NCBI RefSeq assembly: GCF_030272615.1
Contig: NC_081409.1
Span: 474,482,573-474,546,572 of the forward strand
Direction: 5' to 3'
Length of the DNA: 64,000 nucleotides
Source of the DNA: Cryptomeria japonica
Taxonomy: Eukaryota > Streptophyta > Pinopsida > Cupressales > Cupressaceae
The position numbers and the translations under genes are program-made. The notes beneath the pieces are model-generated. The model searched no databases and had not been told where the DNA came from. It saw only the letters and a list, made by a program, of their open reading frames with translations. Of this stretch, positions 44,659-55,846 are shown one piece after another. The first letter of the stretch is position 1, and each line of letters begins with the position of its first letter.

Positions 44659-46415
44659 CTAGAAATCACTTGACAGTACATCAAGTATCTCACCTTTAGG
44701 TGCCTCAGAGAGGTTTTCACCTTTAGGTATGTCCTTTATTTTCTCTTTTTTAGATTCTGACACCGCCACAATGTGCTTTTCGCCATCAAATCTTTTATTT
44801 TTGTTTTTCTTGTTTTTGCAACTAAGATACTTGATATCCACTTTAGTCATGTTTCCACTCTGTTCGCTAGTGGAAGAGTACATGGGTTCAACTACATTGA
44901 GATAATAGGCTAACGTACAGTCATTGGCAAAAGTAGGTATATTCATGGGTTGGTTTTGTAAAGTACAGTCAATTAGTTCTGGATGTAGTAAGGATAAATG
45001 TTGGACAGGTTCGAGAGCATTCACGGTATTGTCATCACAACTGCGGATCGAAAAGTCGAGTTCCAGAAGGATACCTTGCGTAAGTGTCTCAAGACTAGGA
45101 AGAGTCAGAACATGATTGTTAAAGTTCACGTTAATATTTAATTGACCTAATCCAATAGACATACTGGTAGCATCATTCCCTACGCCAGACTGGATGCCAT
45201 ATCATGGTTTAACAGTGATAAGATCAGTAGACATATTTTCATTGTTTGTATCAGATGATTTAGAATTTGAGGCTGAGTAGATATTGTCTTGAATATGACT
45301 ATCATCAGAGTCATCAGATGAAGTTTCTGAGTCTTCTTCAATTGATTTAGTAAGTGTATGTATGGTATCAACACCAACATCTTTAATGTTGCAAGTTCCT
45401 TCATATTGTGGCTCATTTATCATTTGTATCTGACACACCTTGTTGTTTCTGTGATTTGTTGTCATTTACTCCATTCAGCTTCCTCAGGACTGATAACTGG
45501 TTCTTGTTCTGTAGCTTCTAACTCTTCTTGTGTAGTGCTATACCTGATTTGTTTTGTTTTAGCATAGGGGTACATAGATGAAAAGCTTTCTGGTACTCTT
45601 CCTTCCTTCAGTCCTTGTTCATAATTTGCTTGTCTCTTTTGTCTAATTTCCTAGATTTCCTTCTCTAGTTTTATGCACATCAGCTCTTGAATATCATCTA
45701 TGACATCGCTAGACTCTTTTGGAGTTTTTGTACTGGATGTATCTGAGAGGTGGTCAGGACCCCATTCATACTCATTTGAGTCAGTCTCTGAATCGTCTAC
45801 TTGCTGCCTGCCAGTATATGTGACTCAAACTTTTAGTGGTGCAAACAATTCTCTTATTCTTACTATTTCATCTCTTATATCATCAAGGACTTCAACTTCT
45901 TGTATTATTGTATCTGACACCATTGAAGCTTGAGCACTGACTATTTCTTCTTTCTTGATTGTTGATTCCTCTTTCTCTTTTCTACACTCTGCTTTTGTTT
46001 GTTGAGCATTTGTTTCCTGTAATGTTGAAGATGATATCCTTTTCTGCCACTTAGACTTAGAAACATGTTTTTGATATGATGTCTTTTTTGGATTGTATCC
46101 CAGTCAAACCTTATCATTTGTGGATTTTGTTTGCAGCTGAATTGGTTCAATAATACCCTCTTGATGTTTACCCAGGGGACCAGTACCTAAATATCCCATG
46201 CATTGAATCATCTTGTAGCTAGGACCATATTGGTTAGAGGAAATCTCATAATGTCGTACCTCCATGTTTTGACTATGTTCCTTAAAGAGCTAGTTAAGAA
46301 CAACATCTTCTTCCATTTCATCCTTTAGGGAGGTAGAGGATTGTACAAAGAGACCATCATTTATGGTATTCAGAGCTGAAGTTTGTGTTCTCATAGCCTC
46401 TGATGGTTTGCCCAA
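44659..46415 (-). pseudogene. Element C protease-RT spacer region of Pol
   Basis: Poorly conserved, stop-rich segment between protease and RT, as in Tat elements. Short frames (44659-45162, 45202-45465, 45941-46150) are rich in Ser, Asp, Asn and Lys. There is a retroviral-like block near 44959-45100 (SIRSCDDNTVNALEPVQHL). No catalytic motif. Probably a linker in the polyprotein. Confidence 0.6.
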
Positions 46416-47120
46416 CTATTTTGGTGATGAAGGGAGAGAAACTAATGAAAGTATCGGTTCTATCTTGTAGCCATCCATGCTGGTATTTGTAATCTTCAAT
46501 TTCTTTTCTAAGTCTTTCATCAGTGTTTCTGGATCTTCATTTGTAGAGGCTGCCCTATTATGAGGCACAAAAGTATCTACACCTTTTGTCAACACATTAC
46601 AGACAACATTCGTATCAGCAAGAATACTGACTTCTGTTCCATTATAAGGAAACTTTAAACATTGATGGTATGTTGATGGAACTGCCTTCATTTCATGAAT
46701 CCACGGCCTGACCAGTAAGATATCATATGAAAAAGGAATATCAAGTACCTAGAAAAAGACATCTCTTTCTACAGGTCCCACTCTGATAGGTAATGATACT
46801 AGACCTTTAGAGGTCCTTTCTTCTTCATCATAGGCTTTTATTGTTATTTTCTTGCCGAGATCAATGACATTTTTAGAGAATCCTAGTTGTGTAAGAAGAC
46901 TATAAGTACAGATATTCAACCCCACGCCTCCATCTATTAAAACACATTTGACTCTTTGTTTATGGATCATGGCTTCAATATGCAATGGTTGGTTATGTCG
47001 ATGATTTAGTGAGTTGTCATCTTCTTCAGAGAAGGTCAGATAGTGAGGTGAAGTCAGATGACCCACCATAGACTGAAACCAATCAATGTCTAAATATTTT
47101 AGAATGTTAGTGGTGAGCAA
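46416..47120 (-). pseudogene. Element C aspartic protease
   Basis: Frame 46749-47120 contains VKCVLIDGGVGLNICTYSLL: the active-site triad as Asp-Gly-Gly, which is usual in Tat elements. The following frame 46416-46691 continues with [20 protein letters not shown], the C-terminal extension. The two are joined through a stop near 46745. The enzyme would process Gag-Pol. Confidence 0.85.
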
Positions 47121-47128
47121 TGCTTTGT

Positions 47129-49134
47129 CTAGGATTTTTTGTGAGCAGATGAGAGTTTTAGCAATTCAACAATTGAGATTTGGGCATTTGTCCTTTTCAA
47201 TTGTTCAACGACACCATATCCAAAGGATGATGTTGAAGTTAGCCTTTTAAATTTATCCAAGGTTGATTCTTTGTGTTTGTTTGACAAGGTTGGTGGGTTT
47301 GATGTTGCTTGAGATGGGTTGGAAGAACTAGCTCCTTGGAGAGTGACTTTCTTCTGAGAATGGGTCAGAGCTCTTGCATATCGTGATTCATTCGGTTCAT
47401 CTTGGACTATAATCACATTGCAATATTCTGATTGGGAAGGCTCAATCATGTTAATGATGTTGTCATTGCTAGTATAAGTATAATTTAGTTTGGAACCGCC
47501 TTTGGTCTTTGAGGAATCACCTTGTTCATAAACATGTAAAGGGTCCTTAAATGCTTTATGATCAGCATTGGTTGGATGATTCCCAACAACAACTTTACCA
47601 TCATCTATGAGATCTTGAATCTCATGTTTTAGCTTCATGCAATTGTTTATATTATGACCTTTATTCTGATGGAATTCACAGTATTCATTTTCTCTCCACC
47701 ATCTTGGTTTGACTTCTAGATCATATGGTCTGGAGTTATCTAGTAGCGTTATCAAGTTGTTTGCCAACAGAGTTTTGAAAGCGGATTCATATGATTCTTC
47801 GAGAGGAGTAAAATCACGCTTAGGTTTGGAAAGCCAAGGCTTTTCTTTGAACCATTCTTTTGTTTTCTTTGGTGGATTTTCTGCTGCAGCCTCAGCGGCT
47901 TTAAGTGCTTGTGTACTACTAGCCAAGTTGATTATTGTGGGCTTTGAGTTATCTTTAACAGTATCTACTACTCCATCATTAACAACATTCTTGTTGTTGT
48001 CTTTGCCCAATTTCCAATACTTGTTCTTCTCTTTAGAGATAGACCCTGGTTGTGTTTCTTTCCAAGGTGAGATATCTCCCTTCTTTATGAGTGCATCTTC
48101 CATTCGAATGACATTATCTACCATTTTGTTAAATGATGGGTGTACTTGCATTTGTATACTATACTTCAGTTCGGGGACCAAGTTATTGACAAATATATCC
48201 ATTTTCTTAGAGTTCGGGATAGGTTGAGAATACCTAGAGAACATCTTTTTCCAGCGTTGGAGGAAAGTAAGAAGAGGCTTCCCTATTTTTTGTTTAGTAT
48301 TGCAAAGCTCGATCATAGTTATAGGATGTCAAATGTTGTATTAGTATTGTTGTAAAAATAGTTGGATTAGTTCTTCAAACATTTTTATTCATTTGGGTAG
48401 ACTTGAGAACCATTTCATTGCTTGACCCCCTAAACTCCTTGGGAAAAGGTGCATGAGGTACGTTTGATCGTGCATGAACTCCATACATGCGGCACAAAAT
48501 TCCCTAACATGATCTTGAGGATCTGAGGTACCATCATATTTGTCAAATTTTGGGACCTCAACTCGTGAAGGAAATGGAGGTATGTATATATTTTTTTCAA
48601 ATGGAAAGGGACATATTGTTTCCATAGAATATTGTTTTGGGGACTTATCCTTATTCTTCAGTTCTATGACCTCCATCCATAAGGCTTGTAATTGTTTGTG
48701 TACCATGAGTATAGGTGATTCTTCCTTTTTAGTAACGAGTGTCTGAACATCATATCCAATAGGAAGTTTGGCACCTTATTTTGCTAGTTATAAGAAATAG
48801 TCTTCCTTCTCTCGAGCTAGGATAGCTTCATCATTTTTCTAAAGTCTTTGTCCTTTTGACAATCAAGAATATCTTTTTTTGGAGGTTTTGTGTCTTCTTC
48901 AGCTTCACTTGATGATGAATCATTGTTGGTTTCATGAACATTACGGTTGTTTTTGTCATTGTATTTTGTCTCATGTATAGTGGGAGATTCAGGTTCATCA
49001 AAAATTGGTCTACCTGATAACGAAGGTATGTCAGCGAGTGGATCCTCCACGTAGAATGGGTTATCTTGATATGAGAAGGGTTGTCCTTTGCCTTTGGCTT
49101 CTTTCTCACGAGAACTCATGGTTTGAATAGGCAT
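47129..49134 (-). pseudogene. Element C Gag
   Basis: Three frames. 48817-49134 is the N-terminus (MPIQTMSSREKEAKGKGQPF, Ser/Asp/Glu-rich). 48389-48706 holds VPKFDKYDGTSDPQDHVREF and GQAMKWFSSLPK, the Gag capsid core. 47129-48316 runs on with LLTFLQRWKKMFSRYSQPIP, DISPWKETQPGS, EYCEFHQNKGHNINNCMKLK (a knuckle-like C-x2-H...C motif) and a long Ser/Lys tail. ATG at 49134 is the likely start. Stops at about 48385 and 48780 break it. Confidence 0.9.
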
Positions 49135-49952
49135 TTTTATGGATTAGTGTGACCTAAAGTTGTTTGTGATGCAGAGGTCAAGATAAATTTCAGAGCTAGT
49201 TTGTTAGGTTAATGTATTTTTTGAGAGAAACAACTGAGATTTTAGTCTAGTTTCAGGAAAGATATATCCTATATAAGACGTCTATCTAAGTTGATTCTAA
49301 GAGTAGTGTAAGATTCAGTTTGGTTTCAAGAATGATCTATCCTATGTAAGACGTTATCTAAGTGACTTAAATTTAATAGGTAGTTGATCGAACTAGCTGA
49401 AAGATGATCGACCAAATCGTGCAACGCAAATGGCAGAGGTAAACTATCTTGATCTGTTTTATGCGTAGGATGATGATAACCAGTATTATGTTCATTGTAG
49501 ACTCTTTTTAGGCAAGTTTGACTGTTCTACTCTAACAAAACCAGAGACTTGTACAACAGGATTTTTTGAACTGGACGATAATTTAGCAGCTACAGGAAGA
49601 CAATAGTTCTGTTTTATACGAGTTGCTACCTCATACCATATGACAAATGGGTATGTGTAGGATGACAAAAGACTTAGGACAATTCTATTTCGTATGACAC
49701 AGGATTTAGCTCCAGACGATAGACTTCTGGGTTTCGTACGACACAAGATACAGTGCAAGACGACAAATGACAAAACTCATATGACACAGGATGTGATGTA
49801 GGATGATAAATAATCAATTCCGTATGACTGTTCATAGGACAGAGACTAAAATTCTGAGTTTTGAGATTGCTGAGTATGTCAACTAAGTATGACCAATTCT
49901 GAGATGGACTAATTTTTTGACCAAGATATACTAGTTTTGAACAAAATTTTGC

Positions 49953-50066
49953 CTTAGGATGGACTAGTTCTGACGCTGACATAGTTTTGTCTTAGGATGG
50001 ACTAGTTCTGACACAGACAGAGTTTTGACTTAGGATGGACTAGTTCTGACACGGATAGAGTTTCTA
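49953..50066. repeat. 38-bp tandem repeat, three units
   Basis: CTTAGGATGGACTAGTTCTG begins at 49953, 49991 and 50029, a constant 38-bp period. A more diverged unit precedes it (about 49903). It lies in the leader of element C. Confidence 0.88.
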
Positions 50067-51114
50067 ATCACTGAGTTGTTTCTTGTCTTCTCCAATTGTG
50101 GTATTTCAGTTTTTTGTTTCAAGGATGAAAACACAAAAGACGCATCATATAAATAGTAACTCCAATCATAACATGCAAACCCTAAAGAATTTGGTGAGAG
50201 AAGAAAACCTTTGCTTGTAGACTCAGGTACACACCCAATAGCTAATCGGAATACGACCACTGAGTCTCACACAATGGATTCTCAATGTCGTATTATCCGA
50301 CTCCAAACACTAATGGGGGCACAAAATGACAAGTGTCTTGGGAGAGTTACTATCTCTCTTGCACAAAGATTATCCCCCCTTTCGGAGGTGAACTAGGTAG
50401 CTTCTAATTTTAATTGGAACTAGTAAGGGATTAATTCGGCACGTCGAGGTATAAACTCAATTAAGAGGTCTCCCAGGCTTGAAAACCAAGGTTTAATATA
50501 CCCAAAGGTACAAAGGAGATCTATTCTCGAGCACTGTCGTTGACTTGATTTTCATCAAATCACGTTTATTTTATAGTGGGTTGGAGTACTTGGCATTTAG
50601 CCATTCCCACTTAGGTTGTTCCCTTCACACCAGCCATAACGACTTTAAGAGTTTTTCAACCCCTCAGGAGGGCAGGCCTGCTAAAGATGTACAAATCTTA
50701 AACAAAGAAAAAGCCTCAAGGGTCTAGATTTCTAATTGTCTAGAAAAACATAAGAGCATACTCTCCTACCTCTCAAAATTTTCTAAAAACACAAAAGACA
50801 GATTTGTTCTTTAACTAGATAGCAATTTAGGTGCCTAAAAAATGAATTGAAAGAATACACAATGTTTGGTCGATTTTCCTTAGGCAACCTGCAAAGACAA
50901 CGAAATCTGTAGTCATATTGTCTTTGTGCGACAAGCATATTCTTTGGCAAGTGTTTTGCAAAAACTGATTAGGTTGTGAAAAATTCTAAGATAGACAGAT
51001 AAACAACCAGGGTCAGTCGTCAGAATAATCAATTTGAACAGAAAACCAAAAATCATGAAATTTGCTTTTTTCCTTTTTTTAACAAAAAAAAATATAGAAT
51101 CATATGACAGTATG

Positions 51115-51215
51115 TAAACTCGTACGATATAGGCTTCTAGCTCGTACAAGACAGGATTCTAGTTCGTACGACACCTGCAGTTTGTCATTTTAGTCTGTTT
51201 GAAATTTCGTACGAG
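51115..51215. repeat. Cluster of CGTACG-type palindromic motifs
   Basis: CTCGTACGATATAGG, CTCGTACAAGACAGG, TTCGTACGACACC and TTCGTACGAGATG occur within 100 bp, close to the primer-binding site of C. The same theme appears at 49690-49830 and at 22871-23055 near the other end of the element. Confidence 0.75.
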
Positions 51216-51305
51216 ATGTATGGACAAAAATCCGAAAAATTTGAAATCTAAAAATAACAAAAAAATAAGCAGTCAGTCTTGGAGGCCGAAAAATGTAGTC
51301 TTCTA

Positions 51306-51322
51306 CCCTATGGTGGGCACCA
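51306..51322 (-). promoter_or_regulatory. Element C primer-binding site
   Basis: Minus strand TGGTGCCCACCATAGGG, four bases inside the 5' LTR. It is close to the TGGCGCCCACCGTGGGG type of gypsy primer sites; differences are single C/T or G/A changes consistent with decay. Confidence 0.82.
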
Positions 51323-51326
51323 AAGA

Positions 51327-52484
51327 TGTGTGTGTGAAAAGTGGGAAGAATCTATATCTGCAAGACACAACAATTCAATTAAGTCATTACATGTATGGTT
51401 AGACAAATATAAGCATGAATAATAAAACCATAACAAATTGACCAATTGCCTTCTAAAAGATGCAAGTATAAGATTGCTCTCAGATTTTTATAAGCAATAC
51501 CAGTGACTAGACTACACCAAGACGAAGGATTTAATCTATATGAGCATGATATTAAGATAAAATGGATGCAAGATGGATGAATAATTCAAGCAATAACAAA
51601 TTCAAGAGATATGGATTCAATCAATAATGAATAAACTAAATATGGATGCAAATAATCTAAGAAAGCACAATAATCTTCAATGACTCCAAAGTGAAATTAG
51701 CATGGTAATAATATCCAAGCGTGTTCTCAAAAATCTCTGGGGTGAATTGGAATGAGAGCTGAAGGTTGAATTTATAGAGAATTACAAGAGAAAAGCTCAA
51801 TTTAGGATTAATTGAAATAATTGAGAAATCAGGTTTAGTTAACCTTGAGATAGATTCCAATTATAGTTTAATTGAAATGCATTTAAATTAGAAGTCCAAG
51901 TTGCATTGGAAATAATAATAAATTAATTCCATGCATTTGTGATAAAAATAGATAATTCTTTTATTTATTCAAGAAAAGAGTCTTTTTAATGCAACTGAAC
52001 TTCTTTTTTGGAAAAGCTTTGAATTCTAATTTTAGAGAATAATTCAATAATTCAATTTAATTGCTTTTCTGATTTCAAGTTCTAAATTTAGAAAAAGAAA
52101 TAATATCTCAAGTTTGATTTCTCTCTCAATTCAATTCTTTTATTTTATTTTCAATTCAACTCTTGCTTTGTAATTAATTCTTTTTTTTTGTAATAAATTA
52201 ATTCCTTTTGCATCATTAAATGGCAAATTTATTAATTAATTAAATATTCAAGGATATTTAATAAATTAAATAGGATAATTGATCAAAATGATATTCTTGG
52301 AAATGATTCAATTAATTAGATAAATATTTAATTAATATTGAGTAATTGATTTGCCATGTGATATTTGATGATTAAAGAATTAATAATGTGCCCAAGGTTG
52401 ATTTAATTGCCTTTGGTTAGGACCTTGGTGATGTTGTTGAGATAAGGGGCCCATGGTTTAGAAGACCATTTTTAGGGTATTATA
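51327..52484 (-). repeat. Element C 5' LTR
   Basis: Direct copy of 20381-21517. Plus-strand start TGTGTGTGTGAAAAG (partner TGTGAATGTGAAAAG) and end GGTATTATA (partner GGTATTACA), followed by the TTACC target duplication. The pair differs at scattered positions and by short indels, so C is not young. Confidence 0.92.
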
Positions 52485-52546
52485 TTACCTTTCTCAGATT
52501 GTACAAATGTTGTTTCTGTCTATTTAGTATGTACACTTGTTGTAGG
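52485..52546 (-). other. Scrap of element F ORF beside element C
   Basis: Starts with TTACC, the second copy of C's target site. Read on the minus strand it runs into the F ORF at 20380 in phase (Thr/Ser/Glu-rich, one TAG). To the right it joins the chromodomain coding of element D, so this is a breakpoint between F and D. Confidence 0.6.
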
Positions 52547-52935
52547 GCCAGCGCCCGACGTGCTAAAATGCGAATGGGCTCCAAAGCTAACTGCCCGTCC
52601 GACTCAACTTGCAAAGCATCCCAATCTAGAATATGAGACTCATCATATATATATTTCCTCAAAACTGAAACATGAAACACATCGTGGATGCGCGATAGGC
52701 TAGGTGGCAATGCTAAATGATAGGAAACTGGTCCTATCCTCTCAAGGATCTCAAATGGTCCTACAAATCGAGGTGCGAGCTTAGAACCCTTTCCATAACG
52801 GATTGGACTCTTATGTGGTCGCACTCTCAAGAAGACTCTGTCTCCAACCAAGTAGCTATGATCTATCCTCTTCGCATCTGCATACTTCTTTTGTCTATCC
52901 TGTGCCACTCTAAGACGTTGCCTAATCAAATCCAC
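52547..52935 (-). pseudogene. Element D integrase C-terminus and partial chromodomain
   Basis: Frame contains [20 protein letters not shown], then [20 protein letters not shown] and [10 protein letters not shown], the C-terminal domain of chromovirus integrase (GPF motif). It then reads [13 protein letters not shown], the start of the chromodomain present in full in E, and breaks off at 52547. In chromoviruses this module targets insertion to heterochromatin. Confidence 0.9.
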
Positions 52936-53870
52936 CTACTACTCCATATCCTGAACTATCTCAGGACCAATAGCAACTCTGTCCTCTATGCGGTCCCAAC
53001 TCAATGGTGTCCTACAAGGCCTGCCATATAATGCCTGATAGGGTGGCATCCCCAAAGATGTGTGATGCCCATTGTTATAGGCAAACTCCACTAAGGGAAG
53101 GTACTCTTCCCATCTGGTCTGGTGATCCATGACGTACATGCGAAGCATATCCTATAACACCTGATTAACCCTCTCTGTCTAACCATCCATTTTCGGATGA
53201 TAGGTTGTACTAAAATTGAGCTTGGTACCCATAGCTGCCTGTAAAGCCTTCCAAAAGGAAGAAGTGAAGAGGGAATCCCTGTTGGAAATAATCTTGCGTG
53301 GAATGCCATGAAGCCTGATAATGTCTCGCAAGAACACCTGTGCTACTGTTGGTGCTGTGAAGGTAGTCCGAACTGGTGAAAAGTGGGCCACTTTGGTCAA
53401 CTTGTCAACCGTCACCAAGATGGCATCATGGCGACGAGATGACATAGGGAGACCAATAATGAAATCCATGGATATAGTATCCCACTTCCACTCTGGTATA
53501 GCACGAGATTGGAGCAACCCACCTGGATGGCGGTGCTTTGCCTTGACTCTCTGACACTTGAGGCATTGGGCTACTAAATCAGCAACAAGTTGCCGCATTC
53601 CTAGCCAATGATATAACTGCCTCAAGTCTGCATGCATCTTCTTAACTCCGGGATGTGCTGCATAGGGAGCTCTATGAGCCTCTGTGAAAATGAACTCCAG
53701 CAATCCCCCGGAAGAAGGTACATAGATGCGCCCTCTATGGCATAATAATCCATCAGACTCTAAGGAATAATCCACATATTTCCCTTCTAAATTTTCCTAA
53801 GATTGTATGGCCTAGCAAACCTCTAAATACCATCCATCCTCTGGTAACTGCTGTATTATCTGATCTCTCA
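52936..53870 (-). pseudogene. Element D integrase core
   Basis: Zinc finger with AQCLKCQR, then WDTISMDFIIGLP (first Asp). The second catalytic site reads IISNRDSLFTSSFW; E has ISDRD, so D's Asp is Asn. The third, DG-stop-TERVN, keeps Glu beside a TAG stop (53179-53181). Two adjacent stops at 52936-52941 replace Gln-Gln of E. Dead. Confidence 0.92.
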
Positions 53871-54315
53871 AATTCGTGCCCATAGATATGGTGTATACCT
53901 CGTGATGTCTCCTACTCAAAGCATCTACAACTACATTTTCTTTCCCTTTGATGTAGTGAACGTCAAAATCATACTCACATAAGAATTCCATCCATCTCCT
54001 CTGACGTGCATTAAGATTCAGCTGAGTGAATATGTACTAAAGGCTCTGATGGTCTGAATGTAGCTTAAAATGATGACCCAAAAGGAAGTGTCTCCACCTC
54101 ACAAGTGCATGCACTACTACTGTAAGCTCAAGGTCATGAGTAGGGTAATTAAGCTTGTGAGTCTTAAGATTCCTAGACTCAAAAGCTATAGCTCTGCCAT
54201 CCTACATAAGGACTGCTCCTAAACCCTCTAGAGAAGCGTCTGTGCAAACCATTAAGTTAGTTGAGGGATCTGGCACTACAAGGATAGGTGCACTAGTAAG
54301 TGCCTTCTTAAGTTC
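53871..54315 (-). pseudogene. Element D RNase H
   Basis: Conserved blocks: ALTSAPILVVPDPS, TDASLEGLGAVLM, a TAG where E has Gln, then LNYPTHDLEL, VVHALVRWRHFLLGHHF and [16 protein letters not shown]. These carry the gypsy RNase H catalytic Asp and Glu positions. The frame is continuous with RT and integrase apart from stops. Confidence 0.88.
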
Positions 54316-55201
54316 CTAAAAGGCCTTCTCGCACTTCTCCGTCCACTCAAATCTCTTCCCTTTACACTGAAGAGAAGTGATAGGATGTGCGACTCTAGAT
54401 AATCCCTCAACAAAACATCGATAATAACCTGCTAAGCCCATGAAGCTCCTGACCTCTGTCACACTGGTTGGCGCTAGCCAATCCATAATGGCTCTGATCT
54501 TTGATGGGTCAACTAAGATCCCATCATCGGATATAACATGCCCAAGGTACTTGACCTCTGTTCTAAAGAAAGCACACTTCAACAAACTGCCATACAACTA
54601 ATTATCCCTCAAACACTGCAAAACTTGTCTCAGATGCTCCTCATGCTCCTTCTCATCCCATGAATATATCAATATGTCATCGAGAAACACAATCACAAAA
54701 TGGTCAAGGAATGTGCAGAATACTCCATTCATGAGACTCATGAAAATAGCAGGGGCATTCGTAAGACCGAATGGAACCATGGTGAACTCGTAGTGGCCAT
54801 ATCTAGTGTGAAATGCGGTCTTGTGGATATCGCTATCCACTATCCTCAACTGATGGTACCCTGACTTCAGATCAATTTTGGAAAATACTTTGGCACCCTA
54901 AATTTGGTTGAATAAATCATTGATCTTGGGCAAAGGATATCAGTTCTTGATGGTTGGTTACTTTGTTCAACTGATGGTAATCCATGCATAATCGGAGAGA
55001 TCCGTCCTTCTTCTTCATGAAGATGATTGGTGCACCCCAAGGAGATACACTAGGATGAATGTGGCCCTTCTCTAGGAGTTCCTCAAGCTGCATCTTGAGC
55101 TCATTAAGCTCATTTGTGGTCATCCTATATGGTGCTCTCGAAACTAGCTCAGCTCCTGGTACAAGGTCTATATGGAAATCAATCTCTCTACGGGGCGACA
55201 T
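54316..55201 (-). pseudogene. Element D reverse transcriptase
   Basis: N-terminal part 54917-55201 has [20 protein letters not shown] and [19 protein letters not shown] duplication near 54952-54959 shifts the frame. It then continues in the second frame with [20 protein letters not shown], the catalytic box [12 protein letters not shown] intact, and [32 protein letters not shown]. Except for the shift and one TAG at 54598 this is a nearly complete RT. Confidence 0.93.
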
Positions 55202-55474
55202 ACCGGGTAGCTCTAAAGGAAATACGTCTGAAAATCCCTCAAGAATAGGATGGTCATCAATAGATGGTTCCTTTTCATCTTCTTCTTCTCTATCACTAAT
55301 GGTGATGGCAAATAACTGGCATCCCTTTCACATGCTCCGCTTAAGCTGCATTGTGGAAATCATATGAAGAGACACGTGTCTCTGAATTCTAGTGATTACT
55401 ATGGGTGAACCATGATCGTCCTCACACTCAATCTTTTTCAGGTGACAATCCATCTTGGCTTTGTGGGCATAAAG

Positions 55475-55846
55475 TCAATCCATGCCAAGTATGATGCCAT
55501 ATGATCCGAGTGGTGTAACTCTAAGGTCTACTAAGGTGGTGGTATTGCCAATATGAAGCTGACATCCCTTAACCTCTATTTCCACTGACACTCTAGCCCC
55601 TGAAGTTAACTCCACTTCCCAACTAACCTTTTGTCTAATTGCCACTAGCCCGCAACGCTCCACAACCAATGGAGATATAAAAGAGTCAGTCGCTCCTGAA
55701 TCAAATAATATAGATACACTACTAGCTCTGATCATACCTACAACCTCAATAACCATGGCTTGATGCTCTGCCTGGCGGTTGTCAACCGCTGCGAAGACCC
55801 TATGGGACTTGCCCATATCCCCAACTATCGGCTTTGATGCTACCAT
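55475..55846 (-). pseudogene. Element D aspartic protease
   Basis: Frame has SSVSILFDSGATDSFISPLV (Asp-Ser-Gly active site) and LGSYGIILGMD, the C-terminal flap and ILGMDW motif common to chromoviruses. It is followed by a stop, then the fingers of RT in the same frame. Confidence 0.92.

Larger units (their letters stand above)
49135..51305 (-). other. Element C 5' leader, noncoding
   Basis: About 2.2 kb between PBS and gag. No ORF is convincing. It carries a 38-bp tandem repeat (49953-50063), an imperfect duplication of about 80 bp (about 49230-49390, sharing CCTAT.TAAGACGT), and many TCGTACGA-type short palindromes (49690-49830 and 51115-51210). Long leaders are usual in Tat elements, and some carry an ORF before gag; none is readable here. 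Confidence 0.65.
20381..52484 (-). mobile_element. Element C: Tat-lineage Ty3/gypsy retrotransposon with nested insertions
   Basis: A 32.1-kb span on the minus strand; about 17 kb belongs to C after removing element B (12.7 kb) and the G fragment (about 2.3 kb). Evidence: two 1.14-1.16-kb LTRs, a perfect 5-bp target duplication TTACC (20376-20380 and 52485-52489), a PBS beside the 5' LTR, a polypurine tract beside the 3' LTR, and the order gag-protease-RT-RNase H-second RNase H-integrase. The second, archaeal-type RNase H and the long 3' region with an antisense ORF are hallmarks of the Tat (Ogre/Grande/Retand-like) lineage. Catalytic residues are lost in RT and the second RNase H. Confidence 0.93.
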
